A stretch of 64,000 nt of DNA from Tectiglobus sp965247245. Its GTDB lineage: Bacteria > Pseudomonadota > Alphaproteobacteria > Rhizobiales > Hyphomicrobiaceae. The position numbers were made by a program, and so were the translations under genes. Where the stretch lies: positions 1,488,001 through 1,552,000 of the forward strand of contig CBDFGV010000003.1 in NCBI GenBank assembly GCA_965247245.1. The letters run 5' to 3'. The notes under the pieces were generated by a model, which made no database searches, was not told the origin of the DNA, and worked only from the letters and a program-made list of their open reading frames with translations. Positions within the stretch are counted from its first letter, which is position 1. Every line of letters starts with the position of its first letter. Shown piece by piece: positions 8,370 through 16,516 of the stretch.

Positions 8370-8924
8370 CTATTGCAGTCGCTTAAGAAACCACCCAAGG
8401 CGCATCAAGCCTTCTGGCCAGGGCCCATGTCCTGAAGAAACATCCAATTGCCCGGCATCACCTGCATCGACCAGGTGAGAGCCCCACGCGAGCGCCAATT
8501 CGCTGGCTTTGTCATAACTGCATCTGGGATCAGTCCGCGACGCAACAACGAGCGACGGGAAAGGCAACGGGGCATTCGTTATTGCCGTCTCGGACAGCTT
8601 TGCCTGTTCATAGTCTTCTATCATCTTGAGATTAGGCGGCGCGACGAGTAGTGCCCCCTTTATGCCGTCCGCTCCGTCGGCCGCGTGCATCACAATAGCA
8701 GCTACCCCACTGTGATAGCCAACGAGGACAACCGGACGCTCAGCCTGTGAAACAGCCTCAGAAACTCGACTTTTGGTGCGAAGACGGCCTTCCTCTCCAC
8801 CAGGTGGTCCAATATCGACGAGCACGCCGGTCTTGAGATTCCGCGCCCAGCGCCCCACCCAGTGATCGTCACTGACGGAGCGGCCTTCAACGCACAAAAG
8901 CAGATCTACATCCGAAGTTCGCAT
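8370..8924 (-). CDS. RBBP9/YdeN-type alpha/beta hydrolase with altered nucleophile elbow
   Basis: A 184-residue single-domain hydrolase. The C-terminal half is typical of the RBBP9/YdeN serine hydrolases: VVASRTDPRCSYDKA carries the catalytic Asp (D132) and SSGHGPWPEG the catalytic His (H166). The nucleophile elbow is unusual. Where relatives read G-H-S-L-G this protein reads LVGYHSGVAA (67-76), so the usual Ser position holds H71, with S72 beside it. It may be inactive, or S72 may serve after a small shift. Cytoplasmic, substrate unknown. Divergent from the GST gene 61 bases away. Confidence 0.8.
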   Translation of the reverse strand: MRTSDVDLLLCVEGRSVSDDHWVGRWARNLKTGVLVDIGPPGGEEGRLRTKSRVSEAVSQAERPVVLVGYHSGVAAIVMHAADGADGIKGALLVAPPNLKMIEDYEQAKLSETAITNAPLPFPSLVVASRTDPRCSYDKASELALAWGSHLVDAGDAGQLDVSSGHGPWPEGLMRLGWFLKRLQ

Positions 8925-8985
8925 ATGATAAAACTAGCCGATCTCAATCAATCTGTCACAAGCCGGCACTGAAAGAGGGCATCAG

Positions 8986-9597
8986 ATGAAGCTCCATGTA
9001 ACTTCGACATCTCCATACGCGAGGTTCGCCCGCATTGCAGCAATTGAACACTCACTGATGGATCAGATCGAAGTGATCCCTGCCCAGACGCGTCAGGTCG
9101 GTAGTCCGTACTACGACATAAATCCCTCGGGCCGCGTCCCCTGTCTGATCCTTGCTGACGGCACCATATTCGAAGAGTCGTATTTAATCTGTCGCTATTT
9201 CGATTCAATTGGGCATGGACCGCAACTGGTCTGGCCAGCTGAAACCCATAACTGGCAATACGGCCAGCTTGTTGCATTAACGCGCAGCTTTCTGGATGGC
9301 ATTGCGGTCCTGGGTCGTGAAGTCCGACGGCCAGAAAATGAGCAATCTCCTACAATCGTTGTTCACGAGAGAGCTCGTGCGGAGAGATTGGCGGACATAC
9401 TCGAGACTAAGCTTCAGACCGAGACGATGACTGGTCCGTTTAACCTGGCTCAAATGATTTTGATGGGCGCGATAGATTCCGGTAGCCGCTACTTCGACTG
9501 GACTGCTACGGACAATCGCCCCGGGCTCAAACGATGGGCGGAGCAGTTGCGGACGCGCACATCAATAGCAACGACTTCTCCGTTCGACCCACTCTAA
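8986..9597 (+). CDS. glutathione S-transferase family protein
   Basis: A 203-residue cytoplasmic protein with a thioredoxin-like N-terminal domain (MKLHVTSTSPYARFARIAA, then SGRVPCLILADG and FEESYLICRYFD, where E-E/S-Y contacts the glutathione gamma-glutamyl group) and a helical C-terminal domain. The SPYARFAR segment occupies the catalytic-residue position. AGAGGG lies six bases before the ATG. It would conjugate or reduce electrophilic compounds, but the substrate is not evident. Divergent from the RBBP9-type gene. Confidence 0.85.
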   Translation: MKLHVTSTSPYARFARIAAIEHSLMDQIEVIPAQTRQVGSPYYDINPSGRVPCLILADGTIFEESYLICRYFDSIGHGPQLVWPAETHNWQYGQLVALTRSFLDGIAVLGREVRRPENEQSPTIVVHERARAERLADILETKLQTETMTGPFNLAQMILMGAIDSGSRYFDWTATDNRPGLKRWAEQLRTRTSIATTSPFDPL

Positions 9598-9640
9598 CCG
9601 TATGAGGTGACCCTGCGCTTCGTTCGACAGGCAATAGGAT

Positions 9641-11023
9641 CTAGTTACCATAAAGCGATCCAAAGAAACGCTGTGAAGAATTCCCGCCGCCTGATGAACT
9701 ATTGCCTGCCGTGCGCCTGTTTCTCAACTTCTTGCTCTTGCCCCTATTTCGGCTCGACCGCGCAACAATAGATCTCGACAGACGCGGACAGCGCACACTG
9801 CCGACATCTCGCAACGGTTGGCTTTTTGCATTGCAAAGTGGATGAACCTCTTTGCCCTGTTCTCCCCCAGCATCCTCAAAACAGTAAACACCGTGGCCCT
9901 GCGAATTCATTTTGAAGCGCACGCCGCGAGCACCACTAGCCTTATGATCAAGCTCGTTTGCCAGGCCATTCAGGACCGCAATACGCTTAGCCGCAGCGGC
10001 GGGTGTGACCGGCTCGGCCATGGCATGCATGCGTGTCAGAGGAATAGCCTCGATAGCCGAGGCACTGAACCGCTTACCTTCATTACGAGTGAGGTGAACA
10101 CGCATGATTAAGCCAAAATCTCGGCATCGGCCGAACTTGGCCATATCTTGCATGCCCAGATGCAGAAGATTACCGAGGCCATAGAGAACCAATCGCCGGC
10201 CAACGCGCTGCACGCCTGCAGCAACGTGTGCGTGATGCCCAACAACAAGATCAACTTCGTGCTTGATGACCGCATCGTCACGAAGCTTGCGGACGTCGAG
10301 CGATGATGGTCGGATACTCAACTCGCGACCATAGTGCGCAGAGAGAACCTTGTAGTCGGCCTTAGCTGCTGCAAGCTCCGAAAGCGTCTCAGAGAAATCA
10401 GCATTCGAACGATAGGAAGGCTGGCCTATTCGTCGACCATCGCGACCAGGCTGAACACCACCAATCCCGAGCGCAGAGACTGCAACGGTCGCCCCCTTGA
10501 TCTTGATGAATGACGGCGCAATAGCCGCGCTTTGCCCAGCCGCCAATCCAGGGAACGCCAATAGGCCCGCTGGTCTGAGACCTTCCAAGTGGCGTAGCGT
10601 TTCACGCATACCCCTCTGTCCGAAGTCCCTCGAATGATTGTTAGCCGTTGAAAAGACATTGAAACCGATATCAACCAGATGACGAGCACCTTGGGCATGC
10701 ATTTGAAACGTGAAGAGCTTGTCTGCCGGCGACAGTTTCCGCTTATCCGTTACCACTGTCTCAAGATTGGCAAAATTGATATCGCCGCTCAGAAGCGGCT
10801 TGATGCCAGTTGTGAGGCTTGGCCAAGGAATGCGTTTTCCGTGCCGATACCCACCGATCGGACTGACGGGCTGACCACCACCACCAAGTCCAAGATCGCC
10901 GCCTAGGACAATCACCAGGGAGCCATCCTTGGATGACGTTCCAGACGCGCCCTCAGCCATTGCCAGGTCGGCGACCACAGCGGCACCAACTAAACTCAAA
11001 CACCAAACGTAACGTGACAGCAT
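9641..11023 (-). CDS. CapA family protein (metallophosphoesterase fold), exported
   Basis: A 460-residue protein with a signal peptide (about 1-23, ending AMAEG). The CapA/PGA_cap fold, a calcineurin-like metal site linked to poly-gamma-glutamate or polysaccharide processing, is marked by VLGGDLGLG (D43), FANLETVV (N86-E88), STANNHSRDFG (N128-N129-H130), LSAHYGRE and VVGHHAHV. The last 65 residues form an unusual basic and Ser/Asn-rich tail with several Cys (from about CNAKSQPLRD onward) not part of the fold. No capsule biosynthesis genes are adjacent, so polymer and role are unknown. Confidence 0.8.
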   Translation of the reverse strand: MLSRYVWCLSLVGAAVVADLAMAEGASGTSSKDGSLVIVLGGDLGLGGGGQPVSPIGGYRHGKRIPWPSLTTGIKPLLSGDINFANLETVVTDKRKLSPADKLFTFQMHAQGARHLVDIGFNVFSTANNHSRDFGQRGMRETLRHLEGLRPAGLLAFPGLAAGQSAAIAPSFIKIKGATVAVSALGIGGVQPGRDGRRIGQPSYRSNADFSETLSELAAAKADYKVLSAHYGRELSIRPSSLDVRKLRDDAVIKHEVDLVVGHHAHVAAGVQRVGRRLVLYGLGNLLHLGMQDMAKFGRCRDFGLIMRVHLTRNEGKRFSASAIEAIPLTRMHAMAEPVTPAAAAKRIAVLNGLANELDHKASGARGVRFKMNSQGHGVYCFEDAGGEQGKEVHPLCNAKSQPLRDVGSVRCPRLSRSIVARSSRNRGKSKKLRNRRTAGNSSSGGGNSSQRFFGSLYGN

Positions 11024-11111
11024 CTAACGCCCCATTCCCAGCCCCAGGAGAACAGTAGCGCAGCGCGTAGCTTTTCGCGAAAACTAATTGAAGTCGTTCG
11101 AAATTGTCTCG

Positions 11112-12416
11112 TTAAGCGCCGAAGACACGCCTGAAGATCGTGTCCACATGCTTGGTATGGTGCGCCATATCAAACATGTCATCAAGCTGGTCAGAGGAAA
11201 GGTACTTCGCGATTTCAGGATCTGATTTGAGCTCGCTCAAAAAGTCCTTGCCGTGATCCCAGGTCTTCATCGCATTGACCTGAACCATCCGATACGCGCC
11301 TTCACGGTCCACGCCGGCCTGTGTCAAAGCAAGAAGTACCCGCTGGGAATTGTGCAGACCACCGAGCTTATCGAGATTGGCTTGCATGCGTTCGGGATAG
11401 ACAACCAGCTTCTCAATGACGCCAGCCATCCGTCCAAGAGCAAAGTCGAGCGTGACGGTTGCATCAGGACCGATCATGCGCTCAACGGAAGAGTGCGAGA
11501 TATCGCGCTCATGCCATAGCGCTACGTTCTCCATCGCAGGCATGGCGTAGGACCGCACCATGCGTGCCAGACCGGTAAGGTTTTCAGTCAGCACAGGGTT
11601 GCGCTTATGCGGCATAGCCGACGAACCCTTTTGACCTGGAGAGAAGTACTCCTCGGCTTCTAGGACTTCTGTCCGCTGCAGGTGACGAATTTCGGTCGCG
11701 AGACGCTCGATCGACGAGGCAATGACGGCAAGTGTCGCAAAATACATTGCGTGCCGGTCACGTGGGATAACCTGCGTCGAGACCGGCTCAACCGCCAATC
11801 CCATCTGCTCGCCAACATAAGCTTCGATGCTAGGCTCGATATTCGCAAAGGTTCCAACCGCACCCGAAAGAGCACATGTCGCTACCTCTGACCGAGCTGC
11901 AACAAGGCGTTCTTTGGCCCGTTCGAACTCAGCATAGGCGAAAGCTAGCTTGACCCCGAAGGTCGTTGGCTCTGCGTGGATGCCATGGCTGCGCCCGATC
12001 GTGATGGTGTCTTTATGCTCATGGGCGCGTGACTTCAGCGCTGCCAGCACTCGGTCAAGGTCGTCGAGGAGAATGTCGGTCGCTCGAACCAATTGCACGT
12101 TGAAACAAGTATCGAGCACATCAGATGACGTCATACCCTGGTGAACAAATCGGGCATCAGGCCCGACGTGCTCCGCCAGATGCGTCAGGAAGGCAATAAC
12201 ATCGTGTTTGACTTCCGCTTCAATGGCGTCAATTCGCGCAACGTCAAATTCAGCTGCCTGCCCTTTTTCCCATATGGTCTCAGCTGAACTTTTTGGGATG
12301 ACACCCAAATTCGCCATGGCTGTTGCGGCATGCGCCTCAATCTCGAACCAAATGCGGAACTTGGTCTCCGGGCTCCAGATTTCAGCCATCTGCGGGCGAC
12401 TATAGCGCGGGATCAT
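11112..12416 (-). CDS. purB: adenylosuccinate lyase
   Basis: Catalyses two fumarate-releasing steps of purine synthesis (SAICAR to AICAR and adenylosuccinate to AMP). ATG 12416 gives 434 residues beginning MIPRYSRPQM, matching the short bacterial form; AGGAGA lies nine bases upstream, so the 32-residue longer frame is rejected. Seen are TSSDVLDT (97-103), the catalytic histidine region GRSHGIHAEP (141-150), and the superfamily signature SSAMPHKRNP (265-274) with its mobile serine loop. No other pur gene is adjacent. Divergent from the DadA-type gene. Confidence 0.97.
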   Translation of the reverse strand: MIPRYSRPQMAEIWSPETKFRIWFEIEAHAATAMANLGVIPKSSAETIWEKGQAAEFDVARIDAIEAEVKHDVIAFLTHLAEHVGPDARFVHQGMTSSDVLDTCFNVQLVRATDILLDDLDRVLAALKSRAHEHKDTITIGRSHGIHAEPTTFGVKLAFAYAEFERAKERLVAARSEVATCALSGAVGTFANIEPSIEAYVGEQMGLAVEPVSTQVIPRDRHAMYFATLAVIASSIERLATEIRHLQRTEVLEAEEYFSPGQKGSSAMPHKRNPVLTENLTGLARMVRSYAMPAMENVALWHERDISHSSVERMIGPDATVTLDFALGRMAGVIEKLVVYPERMQANLDKLGGLHNSQRVLLALTQAGVDREGAYRMVQVNAMKTWDHGKDFLSELKSDPEIAKYLSSDQLDDMFDMAHHTKHVDTIFRRVFGA

Positions 12417-12586
12417 AAGGCAATTTCTCCTGGCAGGACGGCAACCATTCGCGCAAGCTTGGGATTGCCGAACAACGGATTGCACGATATGGCGGTTTAT
12501 CAGCCTTGGCATCTTGCTTCAATCGGCTGGGACAATGCTGCTGGGGACGGACATCAGTGCCTATTCAAGACCGGGAATGAGTGAAG

Positions 12587-13828
12587 ATGAAATTTGACTG
12601 CATTGTCCTGGGCGCCGGCATGGTCGGTGTGTCGACTGCACTTCATCTGCAACAGCGTGGTCGCAATGTTGCACTTGTCGATCGCAGACCGGCCGCGGAA
12701 GAGACCTCCTACGGCAATGCCGGGCTTATTCAGTGCGAAGGTGTGGTGCCTTATCCCTTCCCGCGCAATATACGCAAGGTGTTCAATTACGCCCTGAACC
12801 AGACAACAGAAGCCCATCTGCACTACAGCGCTCTGCCAAGTCTGGCATCCTGGCTCTATGCCTATTGGCGCCATGGCACTGAGGAAAAGATCGCTCAGAC
12901 ATCGCGCGCTGCATTGCCACTGATCAATAACTGCCTCGCTGAACACGAAGCATTGATGCTGGAAGCTGGCATTGAAGGTATGTTGCGCAGCACCGGCTAT
13001 CTCCGTGTTTACCGGAAACAAGAGAGTTTCGATGCTGATGTGGCAGCCATGGAAGAAGAGCGTCAGCTCTATGGCGTCAACTATGAGGCATTGGATCCAT
13101 CCAAACTCAAAGAGCTGGAACCTCATCTCTCCAGCGATTTTGCCGGCGGCATGCATCTCACCGACCCGGCGAGCGTCGCTGACCCGAGCGCAGTCGGCAA
13201 GGCTTACGCCGAACTCTTCACCTCGAAAGGTGGTGCGTTTCTCACAGGAGACGCAGACACCCTGGAAGCGATCGAAGGAGGCTGGCAGGTACAAAACGTT
13301 GAAGGGCCGATCACTGCCCGGGATTGCGTGATTGCACTTGGGCCCTGGTCAGCTGAATTACTAGCTCGCCTTGATCTCCGTGTACCGTTGGCCTCCAAAC
13401 GCGGCTACCACATGCACTACGGCGCAAAGGGCAACGCCACTCTCGGCCGCCCTGTGCTTGATACCGATTACGGTTTCGTTCTGGCACCCATGAGCAAGGG
13501 CATTCGATTGACAACGGGTGCCGAATTTGCCCGCCATAATGCCCCGCCAACGCCACGGCAGCTTGAACAAACCGAGCCGATCGCCAAGCAGATCTTCCCG
13601 CTGGCGGACCGGGCCGAGCCCAAACCATGGCTTGGTCGGCGCCCATGCCTGCCAGACATGCTTGCAATGATTGGCGGAGTTCCCGGCAAGCCGGGTCTCT
13701 GGGCCAACTTCGGCCACCATCATCTTGGTTTCACGCTTGGCCCTGTCACCGGCCGGCTCTTGGCCGAGATCATCACACAGCAGCCAACATTCTGCGACAT
13801 CCATCCATATCGAGTTGATAGATTTTGA
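12587..13828 (+). CDS. FAD-dependent amino-acid oxidoreductase (DadA family)
   Basis: A 413-residue flavoprotein from ATG 12587 (a GTG two codons earlier is possible, but GGGAA is better spaced for the ATG). The N-terminal dinucleotide fold CIVLGAGMVGVSTALHL is followed by the acidic VDRRPA and GNAGLIQ, typical of D-amino acid dehydrogenase/glycine oxidase relatives. The C-terminus GLWANFGHHHLGFTLGP is the DAO-family FAD-binding end. It would oxidise a D-amino acid or secondary amine to an imine, passing electrons to the respiratory chain. Exact substrate unknown. Confidence 0.88.
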   Translation: MKFDCIVLGAGMVGVSTALHLQQRGRNVALVDRRPAAEETSYGNAGLIQCEGVVPYPFPRNIRKVFNYALNQTTEAHLHYSALPSLASWLYAYWRHGTEEKIAQTSRAALPLINNCLAEHEALMLEAGIEGMLRSTGYLRVYRKQESFDADVAAMEEERQLYGVNYEALDPSKLKELEPHLSSDFAGGMHLTDPASVADPSAVGKAYAELFTSKGGAFLTGDADTLEAIEGGWQVQNVEGPITARDCVIALGPWSAELLARLDLRVPLASKRGYHMHYGAKGNATLGRPVLDTDYGFVLAPMSKGIRLTTGAEFARHNAPPTPRQLEQTEPIAKQIFPLADRAEPKPWLGRRPCLPDMLAMIGGVPGKPGLWANFGHHHLGFTLGPVTGRLLAEIITQQPTFCDIHPYRVDRF

Positions 13829-13887
13829 GAGTTTAGCGCTCTGAAGGACATCGCCCCTGTCGAGTAGAGCGTGAAAGGGACGACCAA

Positions 13888-14622
13888 ATGGTACGCTATA
13901 GGCAGCAACCGGCCGAAGAGCTTCAGGACCTGATGACCTCGGTAACCGACTACGCTGACACCACCACCGAGATTCAATCACAGTCCAAGAATGCAGCGCC
14001 TGAGGAAAGCAAAATGACGGCCCGACTGACGACCCTCGTATCGATTATCGCTCTACTGTTTTCGGGCTACAGTTTCTATGAGACAGTGTTGAAGCAGGCG
14101 AGCCTGCGGCTCTACCAGCCGCCGCTAATTCATATGTTCCGGCAGGGGTTTCGCGACGTACTGGCGATACCCATTACCATCTCGAACGATGGTGCGCGAC
14201 GTGGAACAATCTTGTCATTTGATCTTGAGGTGAAGCACATCAAGACCGGCAAAACCGTGAAGTTTCAGAACTTGCATTTCGGCGCTTCTCCGAAAGCGGA
14301 AACCAAGCTCTTTAATCCCATCACCGTCGCGGGTCGCAGCTCCTACAGTGGCGTAGTACTGTTCCACGCGCTTGAAACGGGTGCTTTCATGGAAACAACC
14401 GGCGCAGTCGAGCTGCCGCTTCAGTTTAAGATGTCGATGAACGTGGACAGCTCAGGTGACTGGCTCGATCAGCTCAATCCGGCACGCAGCAAGACACTCA
14501 TCTTCGACATGAAGGCAAGTTACGTTGAGGGCTTCCGAAATATGGAAAGCGGTCGACCGACCTGGCTGCATGACGAACGCTGGCATGCATCGAAAGCCAA
14601 GACCAAAGCAAAATCCAATTAG
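13888..14622 (+). CDS. unknown protein with a single membrane anchor (244 aa)
   Basis: Residues 1-44 are polar, residues 45-64 form one transmembrane helix (RLTTLVSIIALLFSGYSF), and the remaining 180 residues form a mostly beta-strand domain (IPITISNDGARRGTILSFDL, with later GRSSYSGVVLFH), which looks like an immunoglobulin-like fold on the periplasmic side. AAAGGGA lies about seven bases before the ATG. I do not recognise the family. It follows the DadA-type gene by 59 bases and may be co-transcribed. Confidence 0.7.
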   Translation: MVRYRQQPAEELQDLMTSVTDYADTTTEIQSQSKNAAPEESKMTARLTTLVSIIALLFSGYSFYETVLKQASLRLYQPPLIHMFRQGFRDVLAIPITISNDGARRGTILSFDLEVKHIKTGKTVKFQNLHFGASPKAETKLFNPITVAGRSSYSGVVLFHALETGAFMETTGAVELPLQFKMSMNVDSSGDWLDQLNPARSKTLIFDMKASYVEGFRNMESGRPTWLHDERWHASKAKTKAKSN

Positions 14623-14626
14623 AGAG

Positions 14627-14650
14627 TCTGCTCAGCAGATCTACTTTTTA
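14627..14650 (+). terminator. weak hairpin between convergent genes
   Basis: TCTGC (14627-14631) pairs with GCAGA (14635-14639) around three bases, followed by TCTACTTTTT. The stem is short, so termination is uncertain. It sits between the stop codons of the unknown membrane protein and the antiporter gene. Confidence 0.3.
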
Positions 14651-16461
14651 TCATTTTCCAAGCTCTGCTGCCTGTGGCGCGCCGAACCGCGGCCGGCCTG
14701 TCCAGCGTAACCTGGACCACCATCAGAGCCTTGGAGTGTATGGCGGAGTTCATCTCGCTTGCCATGGATCGATGCAATCACCAGCCCAGTGGGAACGCCC
14801 AATCCAACCAGTGAGGCTTCTGCCAACTGCAAGCTTGCTTCTATGGTTTCGGGCACAGCGTCAGTCGCCCCCAGATCATAGAGGTTGCGCGCATGCTCAG
14901 CATCACGTGCGCGTGCCACAATCACGATATTGGGGTTCACCTTGCGCACCTCGCGCACGATGTCTTCAACTGCCGACGGGGCATTGATCGTCACTAAGAC
15001 AGCGTCAGCCTGCTGTATCCCACTTTGGCGCAGGAAGTAGTCGCTGCGGGCATCTCCGTAATAGACCGGTCGTCCGCGTTGCCGCCAAGGCGTGACATTG
15101 GAGGGATTGTGCTCAATCGCAAGATGCGAAACCCCATGCTCCTCCAGCATCTCTGACAGCAGGCGACCCACTCTTCCGAACCCGATGATCAGGGCGCGTG
15201 GAGCCATTTCGACCGTCGGCTGCACGAGAAGCTCAGGCGCCACTTGTTCGCGGCGTTGGAGATGGCCCGCAATAGCCCGTCCAAGGATATCGAGCAGAGG
15301 GATCAACAACATCGACAGCGTCGCAATTGCGAAAATGATCGCGGCAAGATCCGGCGCAACAACGCCAGCAGTCATTGCAAGTCCGACAATGATAAACGCG
15401 AACTCGCCTCCGGAGCCCAGCAGCAGCGCAACTTCGGCATTGGCGGACGTAGCTATGCTGAATGCCCGCAGCAACGGCAAGAGCAGGAAGGCCTTCAGGC
15501 CAATCAAGCCGATCGTACCAAGGAGGATCTGTGACGGCTCCGAGGCCACGATACGCGTATCAAGGTTCATTCCGACTGTGAAAAAGAAAACGCCAAGCAG
15601 TAGGCCTTTGACAGGCTCCACTGTGGCTTGAATGGCCCGGCGAAACTCTGTTTCAGCCAGCAGCAAACCTGCAACAAAGGCACCAAGCGCCATAGAGAGT
15701 CCGGCCACCGCGGTCGCCAGACCACTGGCCACGATCACCAGTAGCGTTGCGGCGACGAACAGCTCCTGACTTTCAGAAGCAGCAACATTTCGAAACAGGG
15801 GCCTAAGGACCAACCAGCCAACGCCAGCAACGGCGACCAGAGCCAACACAGCCTGCACCAAAGCCGTCATAACGCCTTCAAAGACAGAGACGCCGTTGTT
15901 TCCTGCGAGCAGCGTGACCAACAAAAACAGCGGCACAACGGCCAGGTCCTGCATCAGCAGGATAGAAAACGACGTCCGCCCCGTCGTTGTTGCCAATCGC
16001 TGTTGTTGTGACAGAAGCTCGATCACAATCGCAGTCGACGACAGCGCCAAACTGAAGCCGATGAGGACAGCCGGCGCAGTTTCGACACCAAGTGCCAGAC
16101 AGATGCCACCAATGGCTACAGCCGAGATCAGGATCTGCAAACTGCCGAGCCCAAAGACCAGCCGACGCATGGTTACGAGGCGTTGAAAGGACAGTTCCAG
16201 ACCAATCAAGAACAACAGGAAAACAACGCCGAGCTCACCAGCAAACTCCAGATTGTTATCCGGCGGAATGGTCAGCCACTTCAGGACTTCATTACCCGGC
16301 GCCAGCAACGCGATACCGTTCGGGCCGAGAATGACTCCGGCAGCAAGATAAGCAATGACAGGGCTAAACTTGAGCCGACGAACGATCGGAACAACCACGG
16401 CAGCTGTCGTAAGCACAATGAGAGCGTCCCGATAGACCGCGACGTCTGCCTCACCTGCCAT
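14641..16461 (-). CDS. KefB/KefC-type monovalent cation:proton antiporter (CPA2 family)
   Basis: A 606-residue inner-membrane protein with about 12 transmembrane helices (residues 8-395) and a cytosolic RCK/TrkA-N nucleotide-binding domain (421-540). CPA2 landmarks include LIGLEL (85-90), SSTAIVIELL (141-150), LLMQDLAVVPLF (168-179) and FFFTVGMNLD (292-301). The RCK domain begins ALIIGFGRVGRLL with the GFGRVG Rossmann loop (427-432), which in KefC senses NADH or glutathione adducts. Likely role: K+ efflux during electrophile stress or pH control. It lies 55 bases downstream of alaS on the same strand and may be read through from it. Confidence 0.92.
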   Translation of the reverse strand: MAGEADVAVYRDALIVLTTAAVVVPIVRRLKFSPVIAYLAAGVILGPNGIALLAPGNEVLKWLTIPPDNNLEFAGELGVVFLLFLIGLELSFQRLVTMRRLVFGLGSLQILISAVAIGGICLALGVETAPAVLIGFSLALSSTAIVIELLSQQQRLATTTGRTSFSILLMQDLAVVPLFLLVTLLAGNNGVSVFEGVMTALVQAVLALVAVAGVGWLVLRPLFRNVAASESQELFVAATLLVIVASGLATAVAGLSMALGAFVAGLLLAETEFRRAIQATVEPVKGLLLGVFFFTVGMNLDTRIVASEPSQILLGTIGLIGLKAFLLLPLLRAFSIATSANAEVALLLGSGGEFAFIIVGLAMTAGVVAPDLAAIIFAIATLSMLLIPLLDILGRAIAGHLQRREQVAPELLVQPTVEMAPRALIIGFGRVGRLLSEMLEEHGVSHLAIEHNPSNVTPWRQRGRPVYYGDARSDYFLRQSGIQQADAVLVTINAPSAVEDIVREVRKVNPNIVIVARARDAEHARNLYDLGATDAVPETIEASLQLAEASLVGLGVPTGLVIASIHGKRDELRHTLQGSDGGPGYAGQAGRGSARHRQQSLENDKK

Positions 16462-16516
16462 TGCTTACTCCAGCTCCATCAACTCGCCGATCAAACAGTC
16501 AGCAGCCACACCAGCC

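Noticed and set aside
12554..13294. 246-residue frame antisense to the DadA-type gene
   Set aside because: Mirrors the codon structure of a well-supported flavoprotein gene; no family match or ribosome-binding site.
13361..13981. 206-residue frame antisense to the DadA-type gene end and the next gene start
   Set aside because: Overlaps two supported genes on the other strand.
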